A DNA stretch of 64,000 nt from Adiantum capillus-veneris (lineage: Eukaryota; Streptophyta; Polypodiopsida; Polypodiales; Pteridaceae): the NCBI GenBank assembly GCA_014529385.2, contig CM043942.1:1344501-1408500 (forward strand), written 5' to 3'. Position 1 is the first letter of the stretch. Each line of letters starts with the position of its first letter. The position numbers and the translations under genes were made by a program. Positions 12,524-25,210 of this stretch are shown here, piece by piece. The notes below the pieces were generated by a model. It did no database searches and was not told the DNA's origin. It saw only the letters and a program-made list of their open reading frames with translations.

Positions 12524-12709
12524 TTAAAAGTGACTCACCAACTCAACACGCAGTGTAGTCACAGAAATCATAGAATTTAGAGTTGACAAAGCACAAAGTG
12601 ATTCCGGCAAGACCAAACTTGACCAAATTGAATTTAGGACTTGTTTTAGGTCCATAGAATGTGTTTATGTCAAAAATTTTAAGTTTTGCAAGAAAATTGT
12701 GACTGCTGT

Positions 12710-13314
12710 AAATAATCGTAATTATTTACTTTTGCACTATTTTTGCTTGGAAATTGTAGATTCATCACCTCACCTATCATGTGTACACACCTATTACATG
12801 CCAAAAATCAAGTATGAGTCAAAATGAGCACCTATAATTTGGAAAATTGCCAAAAAAAAAAAGCAAAAAAGTCTTTGCAAGCCAATTTTTGGGTTATGGG
12901 TCACATTTCTTGATCTAAATCACCTCATATCCTATATTCAAGGTTTATACAATGTGTAGAACCAAAATGCGCCAAACACTGTTGATTTGGGTAGAAAAGT
13001 TAATAATCACGATTATTTACTTTCATGCCAAAATGGGGGAATTTTTCTATTTTGCCATCATACATCCAAAGTACATGATGTGCTAAGCCCACTAGCCAAG
13101 TTTGAACCAATTTGGAGCTCAAAATCTCAAATTTCCTTCATATCTATTGTTTTATAGATGTAAAGCCAAAATTTGGTACCATTTTCACCCTATGCATCCA
13201 AATGAGCCCATATTTCACTCAGAGTATGTATTTGGTATATACTTGAAGCCTATGATGCCAAGTTTGCAAAAAGTTGGAAAAATTACTCAGCTCTGTAAAT
13301 AATCGTGATTATTT
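12710..13314. repeat. Three copies of a short palindrome at about 293-base spacing
   Basis: AAATAATC-GT-GATTATTT-type hairpins followed by ACTTT occur at 12710, 13001 and 13297 (291 and 296 bases apart). A related copy lies at about 17538. The sequence between them shows only weak similarity, so this may be a very old tandem array. Confidence 0.6.
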
Positions 13315-13506
13315 ACTTTGGTTGCAAATTTTTGTTTGGACTTTACAATTTTGTTCCTTGCGTGTTTTTATGCATCTATGCTTGTTCAAAAATTGATTTG
13401 AAGCAAATTGGACAAAAATTGTCAACATTTCAGACTAAAGGACATTTCAAAGAAAAATCTGTCAAATCTGCTAAGTTTGACACTCTATTCTCATTGAATA
13501 GAATCC

Positions 13507-16500
13507 ATGCAAGCAGCTGAGAGGGCCAAGAAGAAACTCAACCAAAAAGAAAAGCTGCAAGACATACCAGCATACCAACTAGACCCCGATTCAATCAAAA
13601 TTGCCAAGGCAACTTATCTTTCAAAAGAACAGCTTGAAGAGCACCATACCACAGTATTCAGTGGAAGATTCAAGAGCGAGGAGGGCTATATGGTAGAGTT
13701 ACAACTCCTACCAAAAGAAGTGTATGATGTCGCTGCAAAGCCTAAAACCAAAGAAGCCAACCGCAGGCTAGGACTCAGAGATTTCTATGAACAAGAGTCG
13801 TGTGGAGTGGGACTTCCAAAAATATTATGAGCTTTTGTCCACGATCAAAGAAGATGGAACCCCGCATATTTTTGACCCTCAAGGTAATAAATTTGAAGTG
13901 TTGATCACCAAGGAGATAGTAGTAGAAGCACTTAGACTGCCCATAGAAGGAATGACAATCAGGGCAACGGATAGGAAGATGGCTGGAAATTTCACAAAAG
14001 AAATTGCCACAGCCACCTTTGCAAACCTTATTCACAAACAGGTTGAAGAGCCAGCAAGGTTATACCACCAGCACTTCCATTTCCTCGCCAAGAGGCCACC
14101 AAGGTATACAACGCCAAATCATGCGGTTGCCACTACCTTCACGCAAGTCCTCAAGTCAACAACTAGGCAACCGATGGACCACGCACACAATGTCTTGACC
14201 ACTTTAAAAGGAGCAAAGAAAGAAGGAAAGATTACATACCTGGGTACACTAGAGGTGTTGACAAGAATTTCATACCATGCCATTGGCATGGCCAACAACC
14301 TACCACCTGTCCCAGATCAAAACATTTGGATAGTGTCAGCTCAACCATCTCCTTGAGCTACAAGATCTACCAAAAGATCATACAAGCTATGGCACAACAG
14401 TGAAACCTTTTATAACAAAGAAAGGAGAGCGCGCATAGAAGAGATGAAGAGAAAAGTCGTGGAAGCACATCAGGAGGAGCCTATACAGAAGCAAGCGTGG
14501 TTTGAAAGAGAGAAACACTCATACCAACGCAGCTGCCAAGCATAAGGAAAGGACCCGGAAAAGTGGGTGACTATTGAGCTTAAAGGGCCTAGAACAAAGT
14601 ATCACACTAGGAAGTAGTTTGAAGATCCAACGGAATCCTTGGAAAAGATGTACCAAGAATCAAAAGCTCTAAAACTAAAAGAAGCACAAGAAGCGGCCAC
14701 AAAAGCGACAGAGGTGGTAGAACATCAGGAGCAAGCAGAGGAAGCCACTGCACAAGGAGAAGCACATCATGCTCAAGGTGAGTGTCTCCCCGCATCTCTT
14801 CTCCTGTGTCTGAACACCAAGACCACCCAATGTCAATCCCACCACCATCACCGACAATTAAAACCACAACAACTGAGCCAACAAAAGAAGTAGAACCTAA
14901 ACAAGAAAAAACAGCTGAATCTACACAAGAACCTGAATAGCCAGAAGCATAAAATCAGCACAACAAGCAGCTGCATCTACTCAAGAGCAACAAATAGAGA
15001 AAGAGCCAGAGATGGATAAGGCAGCCAGTTCTGCACCGGAAGAGACCAATGCAAAGTTTGAGCATCCAAGAGAACAAGCGGCCGAGGAAACACCCTCTAC
15101 CTCCACACAGCTAGAGAAGGTCAAGGCACCACAGAAAAAGATCAACAGCCAGAAGGGCAACAACAACAACCAGCAGCCATGACGCAGCCAGAGGTAAAAG
15201 AATCTACAGAAACATCCAGACAACTAACACAAAGTGAAGATTGGGAATTGAATGATGGTCATCCTGCAAGTAAATGAGTATGCTAAGAAAATGGAGGAGG
15301 TGATAGAACGACTTCGCTCAGTAGAACTTGGCTGTAGCACACGGACCAAAGAGTTAGAGATGGTGATTGACACACTCCAGCAACAAAAAGAAATGGAGGA
15401 ACTGGGTGAGTTGCTCACAAAATTGTCAGATGCATGCAAAGCAAAAGATAATTAGCTGACGAAAGTTACAAATGAACTTCTCACTACAACCCTATCAGCT
15501 CAAAAGATCCAGGTACAATTAGCTGTAGCAAATTCTTCCCTATAGTACTCAAAACAAAGGATCAATGATCAAGTGATATTCTTACGGCAAATACGAAAAA
15601 ATCTAGCCATCGCCTCGATCAGAGGAACAGACGAGGACTACAAGGCATTAGAAAAAAATAAAGACCTTGAGATGGAGCTAAAGTTGGAAGAGTCTCAGTG
15701 CAGATACCTGGCTTTGATGCGGGTCCAAAGAGAAGATGAGCTACTGAAGGAGATAACTGAACTCAAATGAGTCAACCAACTACTGAGAGTGGGAAGGATA
15801 GAAACATAAGAAGAGGTAGGTACTTTGGAGCAACCTCATATAGAAATCCCCTCAGTATCATTTACTGAGACACAGTCGGCAGTAGAGTTGAGTGGCAAGG
15901 AAGAATTTCAAGTACCCATTACAGAAGCACACATGGTGCCAATGGTCCAAATCTCAAAAGATGAAGAAGATGCATTGAAGGAAAGAATTACACAAGAGGT
16001 AGATGAGAAATGGAAGGCAGCAATGGATTGGGAGCTGAGAGTGCTTCATTCTGTCAATGTCACACAACTCACTCCCAATCAAATAAATGTGCAATGGCAC
16101 CAACAATCCCTACCCTACCCTCTTATTAAAGTGGAGCTACTGCACTTTAAAGAAAGTCTTTACACCGACATGAAATTCGAGGGTGTAGGTCACGACCACT
16201 CGAAGTGGAGGTTGAGCTGGCTGAACAAGAATCTAAGGTACTTGATTCTGTTCACAAGAGCACGTGCATCCCTACAAAAGGATCCTACCTTCTGTCTTGT
16301 ACCAAGAGTAAGGACCTAGATAGCACATGAAGCACTACTAAAGAAGAGGCCAGCTTGGTTGAATTACCCGAGATTGCCAACTCTAGAAAAAGGATAGCCG
16401 ACTGAAGAATACATGGTCAAAACCCTAAAGGGAGCCATGTCATTCTTTAAAAGTCTCCCAGATTTGTCATGTGCTATGCTATTCAAAATATGCCAAATGC

Positions 16501-16943
16501 TTCTCACCTGCATCACAATGTTCAATGAGCCAGAGAAAACAGGCACCCCTTGCATGTCATCCTCGAGGGTAGAAAAGGGTTGTGCTATGATCTTAGTGGC
16601 CAACCTTCCCAAGAAGTCCTCTATGGCTTCTACGCCAGATGCATGTTTTTACCTTCTCACAATATGCTGGCGTTCGAGAAAGCGTTCTACACGGGATTCG
16701 GGATTCTTCACTTGGCGAACGAAGATATTTGCACCACTGATCAACAACCTCACATCAAGGTTTGTAGGCTACTCAATAGTGGAGCTGAAAAATAGAGTAA
16801 CTATGCAGTTCTTGCAAGTGCCTGATAAAGAGCAAAAAATCAGATACCAAAAGGCACTGAATGCGCTTAAAGACCGCCTTGCCAGCCGCCAGCCCGAAGA
16901 CTACTTCAACCCATCAAGTTGTTTCAAGGGACAACACAGGTGA
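13507..16943 (+). pseudogene. Decayed long ORF set of unknown family, probably retroelement accessory protein
   Basis: A broken plus-strand coding region. 13507-13795 encodes a basic, charged start (AAERAKKKLNQKEK, LRDFYEQ). A one-base shift joins it to 13787-14356 (VEWDFQKYYELLSTIKEDG, FDPQGNKFEVLITKEIVVEALRLP), the best-conserved part. After a stop come fragments rich in Glu, Lys, Gln and Ala with coiled-coil character (14639-14893, 15252-15455, 15573-15770), then 15825-16319 and 16413-16943. At least six stops or shifts interrupt it. Large Tat/Ogre-type elements can carry an additional ORF near an LTR, and a purine-rich GGTGAGGAGGGGGGG immediately follows at 16938, which fits a polypurine tract. 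The domain around FDPQGNKFEV also recalls plant transposon-associated proteins. I cannot name the family. Introns in a decayed host gene are a less likely alternative. Confidence 0.45.
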
Positions 16944-18550
16944 GGAGGGGGGGAATATTAGCAGCAAGATAACATGGATACCACGGATACCATTTTTCGG
17001 AGTTCTCATTGTAAAACACTTATTATTTTGATAAATTGGGAATATTGTAACTCCTATTTTCTCGGATAAACTTTGTAATTGATGAGCTGGGGCTACAAGC
17101 TTCCAGAATGTATCAACCTGTCATTACCCATCTTTGGTAGAATTCCCAGATTATTAGTTTTGACCACCAAAAACCTTGGCTAAGGTAAAAAAGACAATTT
17201 CAATAAGTTATTATTAAGTTTTTGGATAATGAAATACACAGTGTGAGCTAACAGCGCTCACCTCTCTCCTTCTCGCGCTTCCTATTCCCTCGCCGAGTAT
17301 CACATTGCAGTCTCATTTGTTGCATTGCAACCGCAGGTAAGAGCTCTAAGCATTGATGTAAACACATCATAGTATTTCATAAATTTTGGTGTCGCCAACC
17401 TGCGGCCTAATTTCATCATAACTAGAATTTACATTTTCAACTAAAAAACCAAGCATAGGCGAGGTATTGGGGCATCATTGCTAAGCATTTGGGTGCATTT
17501 TGGGTCAAAAACGACTAGGTCAAAAATCCACTGCTGTTAATAATCACGATTTTGACACTTGACCTACAGTAGGGTTTGAAACCATAATCATGTGTGCTTA
17601 GGTCTTATAAACTCGTCCTAAAATTTTCATTACGTTTGGATGTCATTTGATGCTGTAATGAATGTGATTTGTTTGTCGTGAGCGATTGGCTCGCGATTGG
17701 CTTTTGGTGATTTCAGTCACTTGAGTGTAGCTTGAGTTAGATGCGAGTTATTAGTTGGTTTCCAAGATATTGACAACCTCTTGTAGCCTCTATACACTAG
17801 TCGAATCAGCTTCATCCCATGGATTGACAATTTAATCATGGTTCTCGCTAATACTGCAATAACATAGGATGGTGAGGTTAGACATGCATGCCACACCTAT
17901 CATATGTATTCAAATGTATGCCATCGTTATGGGTTGCACCCTACTTACCCATTGCCCATGCATTATAATTGGGTAGTAGGTTTGGTTACAATGCCATTGG
18001 GCTTATGGAAAATGAGATACATAGTGCTTGCATGTGAAGAATTAACCAACCAAGTTGAAGGTCATGCTTTAAGAAAAAAATGTTAAAGAAGGAATATAAC
18101 TCAAATTTAGGAATTCTGGAAAAATTCACTAAAATGGAACAATTCTTCTTGTCTCTAGTTTTTTAGGAGAGGTGAACTCGGTCTAGGATGCACACTTTAG
18201 CATCTCCAATTCTTGAATGAAATGTAGTGTTTTTATGATGCACTCACAAGTGTTATTTGTATCTACCAAATTATATGCAGACATGCAACAATTGTCAAAC
18301 ATGTATTACATTTGAAGCTCAAAGTTTTGGATGCACTTCATGCTTCTAGGTAATCCACTTTGTGTCACCAAAAAGAGAAAGAAAGAACTTATTTTCATGA
18401 GGCTAGCATTGTAAGAAGCAAAAAAATCTTCAATTTTAAGGCCGTGCTGCTCCCAAAACAAAGATTGTACCAAACATCATCTTGAGGGTCAAAATCTAGA
18501 CTACGGCTCCCTACAAACACATGAGTTTCCAGCTTTTTGCTATTCTACTT
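16944..18550. other. Non-coding stretch
   Basis: No gene recognised. The segment from about 16953 may be LTR sequence of the element encoding 13507-16943. It contains a fourth copy of the TTAATAATCACGATT hairpin motif near 17538. Confidence 0.35.
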
Positions 18551-18554
18551 GTCT

Positions 18555-19020
18555 CAAACATGGAGGCTAGTATGTTGTGTTGTGGGTTGAGGCTCCTTGC
18601 CAATGCTCAAGCTTCAAACTTGATCATGCTAGTTTGTTGGGCTTGTCTCAAACATGGAGGCTAGTATGTTGGGTTGTGGGTTGAGGCTCCTTGCAAATGC
18701 TCAGGCTTCAAACTTGATCAGGCTAGTTTGTTGGGTTGTGGGCTGAGGCTCCTTTCCAATGCTCAAGTCTCAAACTTGAGGGTGAAGCACAAGGCTCTAA
18801 TGTCTAGAGGAAAACAACTTGTGTCAAACATGGAGGCTAGTGTGGAGGGCTATGGGTTGAGGCTCCTTGCCAATGCTCAAGGGGTGAGGCACAAGGCTCT
18901 AAAGTATAGAGGAGGACTACTTGTGCCAAACATGAAGGATAAAGAGTTGTGTTGTGGTTTGAGGCTCTTTGCTAATGCTCAAGGCTCAAACTTGAGGGCG
19001 AGGCACAAGGATCTAAAATT
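18555..19020. repeat. Irregular tandem repeats with GAGGCTCCTTGC core
   Basis: Five copies of a TGAGGCTCCTTGCCAATGCTCA-like core lie at about 18588, 18682, 18743, 18858 and 18958. They are joined by variants of ACATGGAGGCTAGT and AGGCACAAGGCTCTAAAG, with spacing 60-115 bases. One plus-strand frame (18674-19144) stays open through the array, but its product is only the repeated motif and is not a supported gene. Confidence 0.75.
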
Positions 19021-19500
19021 TAGAGGAGCACCAATTCTCCAATGTGACTCAAAAAAATTCAAAAAGATTATGGTTTATGGTGGGGCCATTGTGCTCCAGA
19101 AAATACACCAAAAATACAAGACACGACAAAACTCAAACTTTTGAAACGAATAATGACAAAAATTAAAAGTGAAGGTTACCGAGCTCCACTTTAATTCAAA
19201 TTTTGAACTTTCAAGATGCACTTATTACTTTAATTTGAATTTCAAGCCAGCTCGCCTGGCAATTCAGGTTGCTGACAGTCAGGATAGCTAATGTCTGATG
19301 ACAAATGTTTGACAGATTCACGCTCAAGCCCGCGTCCATGGAGGGGCTATTGCAGGCACTCAAAGGAGGTTACGCAGGCTGTGAGCCCTCAGGCGGAGGT
19401 AAGGTCGCGCAGGCTGTGAGATGGCAGGAGTGGAGGCCGGGCATTCAGGAGGAGCTGGAGCAACCGTTCCTTCACAACTTTGAGGATGCCAACTTTGTCA

Positions 19501-19680
19501 AGGAGGGCATTTCCAGCTCTTCATCTATTGCTTCAGATCATCATCTTAGCAACTGCACCACTTGAGATGAGTGGAGCACGCATCAGCCGAAGGAGGGTGT
19601 TTCCAGCTCTTCACCTGTTGCTTTAGATCATCAGCTTAGCAACTACACAGCCTGAGATGAGCCGATCATGCATCAGCCAT
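19501..19680. repeat. Tandem duplication, 90-base period
   Basis: Two copies starting AGGAGGGCATTTCCAGCTC (19501) and AGGAGGGTGTTTCCAGCTC (19591), each ending in a CATCAGCC segment. The surrounding 19150-20400 shows no recognisable gene. Confidence 0.8.
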
Positions 19681-20411
19681 GGCGTTAAGGTGGTTGTGTG
19701 GGTTCGTGCTACCTCATCCACACTTGTGCTCTCCTAGATCTTCGCCCTCATCTCCACGATCTGTACCTCCGCTTTAAGAACCTTCATCAAAACTTGCACT
19801 CCTCCATTGATGACTGTCTCTACCTTCTCGTCTAGTTGCAATTGTCCTCCCTATCTCTTAATTACCACCACCACCATCATTGCACCACTTGCCAACTATA
19901 ATACGCCATCACTCATTAGAATAGAGGCCGTATCATATTGCTAATGAGTGAGCCTTGTCATACGTCTTCTGTAGCAGATCCTTTGAGTCGTGACATCTTG
20001 GTCAAGTGTGTAGAAATTTAAGTTATGATAGCTTGGTTGAGTATAGTGCATAATAGGTCATTTTACCTCTATACGCATGAGCAAGTGTTGCTAGTTATGC
20101 GGCTTATGGGGATCACTCTTGTCTAGTGCTTAATATCCTAGATTAACAGTGCATCTTCTTTCAACACCAATCAATCGAGTGCCATCACCATCCCACCATT
20201 TCAGTCTAGTGCCATAGTCTTCCAATAGTGACAATGACACCTTAGTTATATATATTAGGTATTGGGTCTCTTACATGCATTCAAATGCCGATGGCAATGA
20301 TGGAGCTGCAAATGCAAGTGAGGATGAGTGCACCATTGAAAGCAAGGTCCCTTTTCTACCAAACTTTTCTCTCATATCCCACTCAAATTATGGTTTGGAA
20401 GAGGTGCTTAA

Positions 20412-20643
20412 TGTGAGTTGCGATGTGCACCATTCCACCAGTGGGTGTTGTGCTAAGAGGTGTTGAATGTGACTCATGATGTACACCAACATTAGGGAAG
20501 GATCCCTAACTCCGAGCAAGATTGAGTTGCGATGTGAGTTGCGATGTGCACCATCCCACCAGTGGGTGTTGTGCTAAGAGGTGTTGAATGTGACTCATGA
20601 TGTACACCAACATTAGGAAGGATCCCTAACTCTGAGCAAGATT
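20412..20643. repeat. Tandem duplication of about 120 bases
   Basis: GTGAGTTGCGATGTGCACCA and the next 90 or so bases, ending GAGCAAGATT, occur at 20412 and again at about 20535 with few differences. Confidence 0.8.
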
Positions 20644-20699
20644 TTCCGAGCAATCTCTAAACCGAGCAAAAGAGCAAGCTACAATAACAAAAAAGAAAG

Positions 20700-22770
20700 G
20701 AGCTCTCTTAATTTTTAGCACACAGACCAAGGGTGCGGATAGAGCTGTTATTTTTCACGTGATTTCAATATTTTGTTGTAGCTTATATATATACAATCAC
20801 TAATAAGTAGACACTAAGCTAGCAATGCCCAAAATTGAAATTTTGTGACATGTCAGTAGAAAGATATATAGTGCTATTACAATGTATGCAACTTCACGAC
20901 GATTGTTTATGAGTTGCAAGTCCTCTAATATGCAAGTATAATGAGCTAGTGATGGCTGTAAAATAGAAATATTTGCTAATAATAGCATAAAGATACTAGC
21001 AATTTTGCACAAGCATGAGTCTTGCAAACACTTTTGATTGTGTCCATTCCAGAAGCCTTTTTCTCAATTTTAGACCAATTTGAATTGTGTAAAGCTAGAA
21101 ACCTCTTTCGATTCTTAGAGTAGTGGTAGAACGCTCCCATAAAAAAGAATAACTTTTCCTATTTTAGGTGTGGTTACAAATGTAGGGCCCATGGAAAATA
21201 GCTATAAAGACAAAATTTAGCATTAGAACACAAGGCTAGATCCACATTAACAAAAACAAAATTGTTTTGAAAAATTCTCCTATAAAAAAGAGCTTCTCAT
21301 TCTCTTAGTTTTTTTATTTTTTTCAACATCATAACTTTCTATTGGATTGACACAAGTAGGTTTGGTATGGGCACAAAATTTCTGTTTCTACTAATAGGGT
21401 GAGTAATTTTGTCACAAGAAGCCATCATTGCTCCCCCTATTATTCTCACATTGTGAAGTGTGGCAACATCATGTGCTTCTATTGTATTGTCTTTGCTTAG
21501 CTAGCTAGGTTTGACATTGGAGGTACGGGGAATATTGGCCTTTGTAGCCCTCGTACACAAATGCCAGCCGTTTGCAAACTTAGATAGGTGCATTTGTGTG
21601 CAAGGGCTACAAATACCTATAGTCCTCCTACCTGCAATGTCACGCCTCTATTGGATCCATGTTTGGGAAAGGTCTATCTCAGCTTAACCTTGAGCTGATT
21701 CATCAAAATCAAGATTACTGGACTACAAACATTTGAAAGGGAATAAATATCGATAAAATATAAAAAAATAGTTCAAAAATCCTACAAATTTGTAAATTTT
21801 TACTTGTACTTCTGGTTTCCATGTTTACAAGGAGGAAGCTCAATGGTTTAACTGAAAGAGAATAACCGACTTTCTTGAACATGACCAGGCCCTTAAATAG
21901 GATCGCATGGACACATACCAATAACAGTGTTTTCAGATGGTGTCCCAGCCCAAGGCTTGCCAAAAACACACTTTTGTAATTGAAGAAAATAAGGGCATAC
22001 TAAAACTAGTCGATTATTAGGTCAAAATTTGAAGCATTTCCTTGTTTTCTTATTCTTCAAACCATGCTTAAAATCTAGCTAGAATGTTGTAATTCCAACT
22101 CCTAGGTATCTTCTTTTAGCTTGAACTTTCCTCCAATTTGGAGACTGATCAAGGGCTCAAGATGCACAACTTGACCATGCGTATAGAGTAGGTAAACAAT
22201 CTTTGATTTGCATCGAGTTTTGGCTTGATGCCTTCGTCATATTTGCAGGAGTAGGTCATTTGTTGGCTTGTTGCAAAGAGAGGGGACCATCATAGTGATT
22301 GTGGGGCACCCCCTTATTTGTTGTGATGTAGCCATGCACATAGTGCTTTCCCATATGCTAACACTAGCAAGAGACACCATCTGCTAGGAGATATAGCTAT
22401 GGACTTAATTTGTATCCTCTAGATTCTTCCCTCTCTTATGACCTATGCCCCTTAGGATTCTTCACCCTTTGTGCCAATTGCGCGCCTTTCGATTGTTTAT
22501 TCTTTGCCCTGTGCCCCTTAGGATTCACCACTTGCACCGTCTTCATGAAGCTAGTGCAGATTCTTCATGAAGCCTAATATCATTCCAAAACCATAACACC
22601 TTCTACCTTCAAAGCTCATTGTGTTGAGATTGTGTTATCACGATCACTATGGGAATGAATAATCTACATGATAGTGTAAATCTTTCAAAATCTTCTTGGT
22701 GGATCCGCATACGGCATACATCCTCGCAAGTCACCGGCCTACTGTTGCGCTTCCTTGAGTGTCATGTTGG
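20700..22770. other. Non-coding stretch with one foldback
   Basis: No gene recognised. Apart from the foldback at 21511-21642 I see only AT-rich unique sequence and short frames without family resemblance. Confidence 0.4.
21511..21642. repeat. Foldback (inverted repeat) of about 130 bases
   Basis: Outer arms TTGACATTGGAGGTACGGGG and the complement of CCTCCTACCTGCAATGTCA, plus inner arms TTGTAGCCCTCGTACACAAA and TTTGTGTGCAAGGGCTACAA, pair around a loop of about 25 bases with few mismatches. It fits a MITE-like foldback or a long hairpin precursor. No flanking duplication was identified. Confidence 0.7.
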
Positions 22771-22773
22771 AGA

Positions 22774-22849
<76 letters not shown>

Positions 22850-22955
22850 CTCTCTCTCTCTCTAGCACCACGTGTCGGTGTGTGCCCTTAACGTCGATTC
22901 AAGGCACATGAGAAAACACACACACACACACGTACACACACTCAATTTCTCCCTT

Positions 22956-23001
<46 letters not shown>

Positions 23002-23011
23002 TCTCTCTTTC
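22774..23011. repeat. CT/CA microsatellite cluster
   Basis: (CT)n-(CA)n-(CT)n at 22774-22863, capped by TAGCACCACGTGTCGGTGTG, then (CA)n and another (CT)n to about 23011. Open frames across it are artefacts of the simple repeat. Confidence 0.95.
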
Positions 23012-23572
23012 TAAAACAAATCGCACCAATACTTATATAAGCAAGACAAAAAGTTCGTGAAGTACAAAGTCACCCATGATTCCAAATTTTAACACTAACA
23101 AAGAGGTGGAGGTCGTGATCTGTCAAAGGAAGCTTCCTCAACTTATGAATGTCTGATGACATGCAGTAGATGGTTGCGGCAACAAAGACCTCAAAATCTG
23201 GACGTTTTGGGCGTGCTAAAGAATTGTGGACCCCTCGTGAATGAAGACCAACATTGATTTATTGCACTAGGCTCAATAAGGAAGATTGTCATTAGCGGGT
23301 GCAGCCTTCTTGGATTGTGGGTTGCCCTCATTAGGTTGAGGAGGGATAGGGGAGGTGGCATTGTTGTTGTTGTCAAGCTCGTCATCCACATTGTAGTCGG
23401 GAAGAGACTTCTTGATCCCTACCCTAGCTGCTTCATCCATGGATTGAAGGCCAGCTCAGCTACGGCTGCCCATGCACAAACCAAACCTCCCACCCATAGC
23501 AGTGTCAACCCAAGTCCACCACCTTCCCCATCCTTCTCCTTCTTGTCCTTGCCTTTTTTCGGTTGATAGGCA

Positions 23573-23616
23573 TATTCTCTCTCTCGCTAATCTCTCTGTC
23601 TCTATCTCTATCACCT

Positions 23617-23666
<50 letters not shown>

Positions 23667-23674
23667 ATCTCTAT
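23573..23674. repeat. CT microsatellite
   Basis: An interrupted then pure (CT)n run. The flanks at 23020-24550 hold no recognisable gene. The frames on either strand (e.g. 23315-23770) are low-complexity. Confidence 0.95.
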
Positions 23675-24550
23675 ATCTGTTATCCTTTGCAAATGAGCCG
23701 TTCGCAAGCTCCATTTGGCAGAATAGTGTAGCCTGGCCCAACTTACCCCACCACACCCCTGTCTTCCCATGATTGGCTATGTGAACGACTGCATGCATCA
23801 GAATGAAGACCAATCGCACAGGTGTTGATTAGTTCCAGGCCAATGCTCTTGCGTGTAGCTAAATGCGATAAGGGCTTTCTGATGGCATCCTTTGCTGCCA
23901 AAAGGCCCAATCAGAATCAGGCTTGTTTGCTGCAGGCGATGAACCATCGAATGGGAGGTCCTCAGACTTGAAAAACCAAGTGGAGGTGGCTATAGGACCC
24001 AGGGCAAGATCTTACTAATGCCCTTGCGTAGTCTTGTTGCATGACCGACGAGCTAGGAGAAACCCAGCAAGCAAAGACAAGCAAGCAGCCCATATAATTG
24101 CATTGCCCAACAGCCATCAATATGAGTATGTTGGTCTTCTTGTATTGAATGTTCCCTAGTCCAAGCTATCTGCACAGATGGGACGATCACCGCCATTATG
24201 CAAAACACCAGAGTCCAAATCCATGAAAAAGCAATAAGCAATGACTATCGCAAATTGGACGCTCTTTATGCTTTATCAGTCATGATAACGAGCCCTTCTT
24301 CAAGGGCTTCATTTGCAGTACATGTGATTGGTGTCCCAATGTGTGCCTACTTTTAAAGAAGGAAATGGCCTTCTGAGCATGCTTTCCATGAATATTCATA
24401 CTGGTTTCTTGGCATGGCTGTGAGACAGGTTTGGAGCTTAGAGGCGCCTCAGGAGACGGCTTCTGTCATGGAGCTGCAAAACCATCCTATGGTAAGTCAT
24501 GCTTTAACTCCTTTAGAATCGCTTCTGACGGATCTATGTGGGCTACTCTC

Positions 24551-24589
<39 letters not shown>

Positions 24590-24610
24590 GCACCGCGCGC
24601 CGGCGCGCAC
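24551..24610. repeat. CT microsatellite with GC-palindrome cap
   Basis: A (CT)n run ends in TAGCACC followed by GCGCGCCGGCGCGC, a perfect 14-base palindrome, at about 24594-24607. The same junction recurs at 22863, 25820, 25975, 26128 and 26283. Confidence 0.85.
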
Positions 24611-24847
24611 AGTTTACAACAGTTCAAAGCAGCGCTCGAAAAAAACTTTTTTCCAAAAACTTGGCAGACATGTGAAACAATAGACGTAAAATTTAAATTG
24701 ATAAAATTTGAAGGTTTTACACCGAATTACACTATTTTAAAAAAAAAGGTCTCCTCATCTTCAAATATAAAATTTAGAGGTAAATTTCAAAATTTGTAGG
24801 TAGGATTACACTAAACCTAGGTTTTTTCGAGCAGTTGTTCAAGGCAG

Positions 24848-25210
24848 GTTCTCTCTCTCTCTCTCTCTCTCTCACTCACTTTACGACAGTTCAAGGGCAG
24901 GTTCAACTCTCCTCGTTGGACAGATCTTTAAGTTCTCTTGTGATAGTTTCCTACCGCGTTAAATTCTCTTCTTCTCGGGGTGGGGGAGTGTGGGGGAGGG
25001 CGGGGGAGGTTGGGTGTGTGCGCGCTAATAAAAAGAGTAAAATGGTATAGCTTTTCAATCGCCCAATTGTGGTAGATTGGTTATGCCATTTCCCACTTGA
25101 ATAACAGGTATTGAGTTCAACTATCCTCATCGGATAGATATTTAAGATCTCTTGGGATAGTTTCCTAAGATGTTAAAATTCTCATCTTCTTCTCCTCTCT
25201 CCTTTTAGGC
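24848..25210. repeat. CT run, direct repeat pair and G-rich tract
   Basis: A (CT)n run at 24850-24872 is followed by two diverged direct copies, about 24898-24982 and 25106-25205 (shared landmarks GTTCAACT, GATAGTTTCCTA and TTAAATTCTC). Between them, at 24977-25013, lie five runs of three or more G. Confidence 0.65.

Noticed and set aside
18555-19020. Possible CRISPR-like repeat array
   Set aside because: Spacing irregular, spacers are themselves repeats, and the context is a plant genome.
22649-24800. Several Ser-Leu or Thr-His rich frames
   Set aside because: Direct translations of CT and CA microsatellites.
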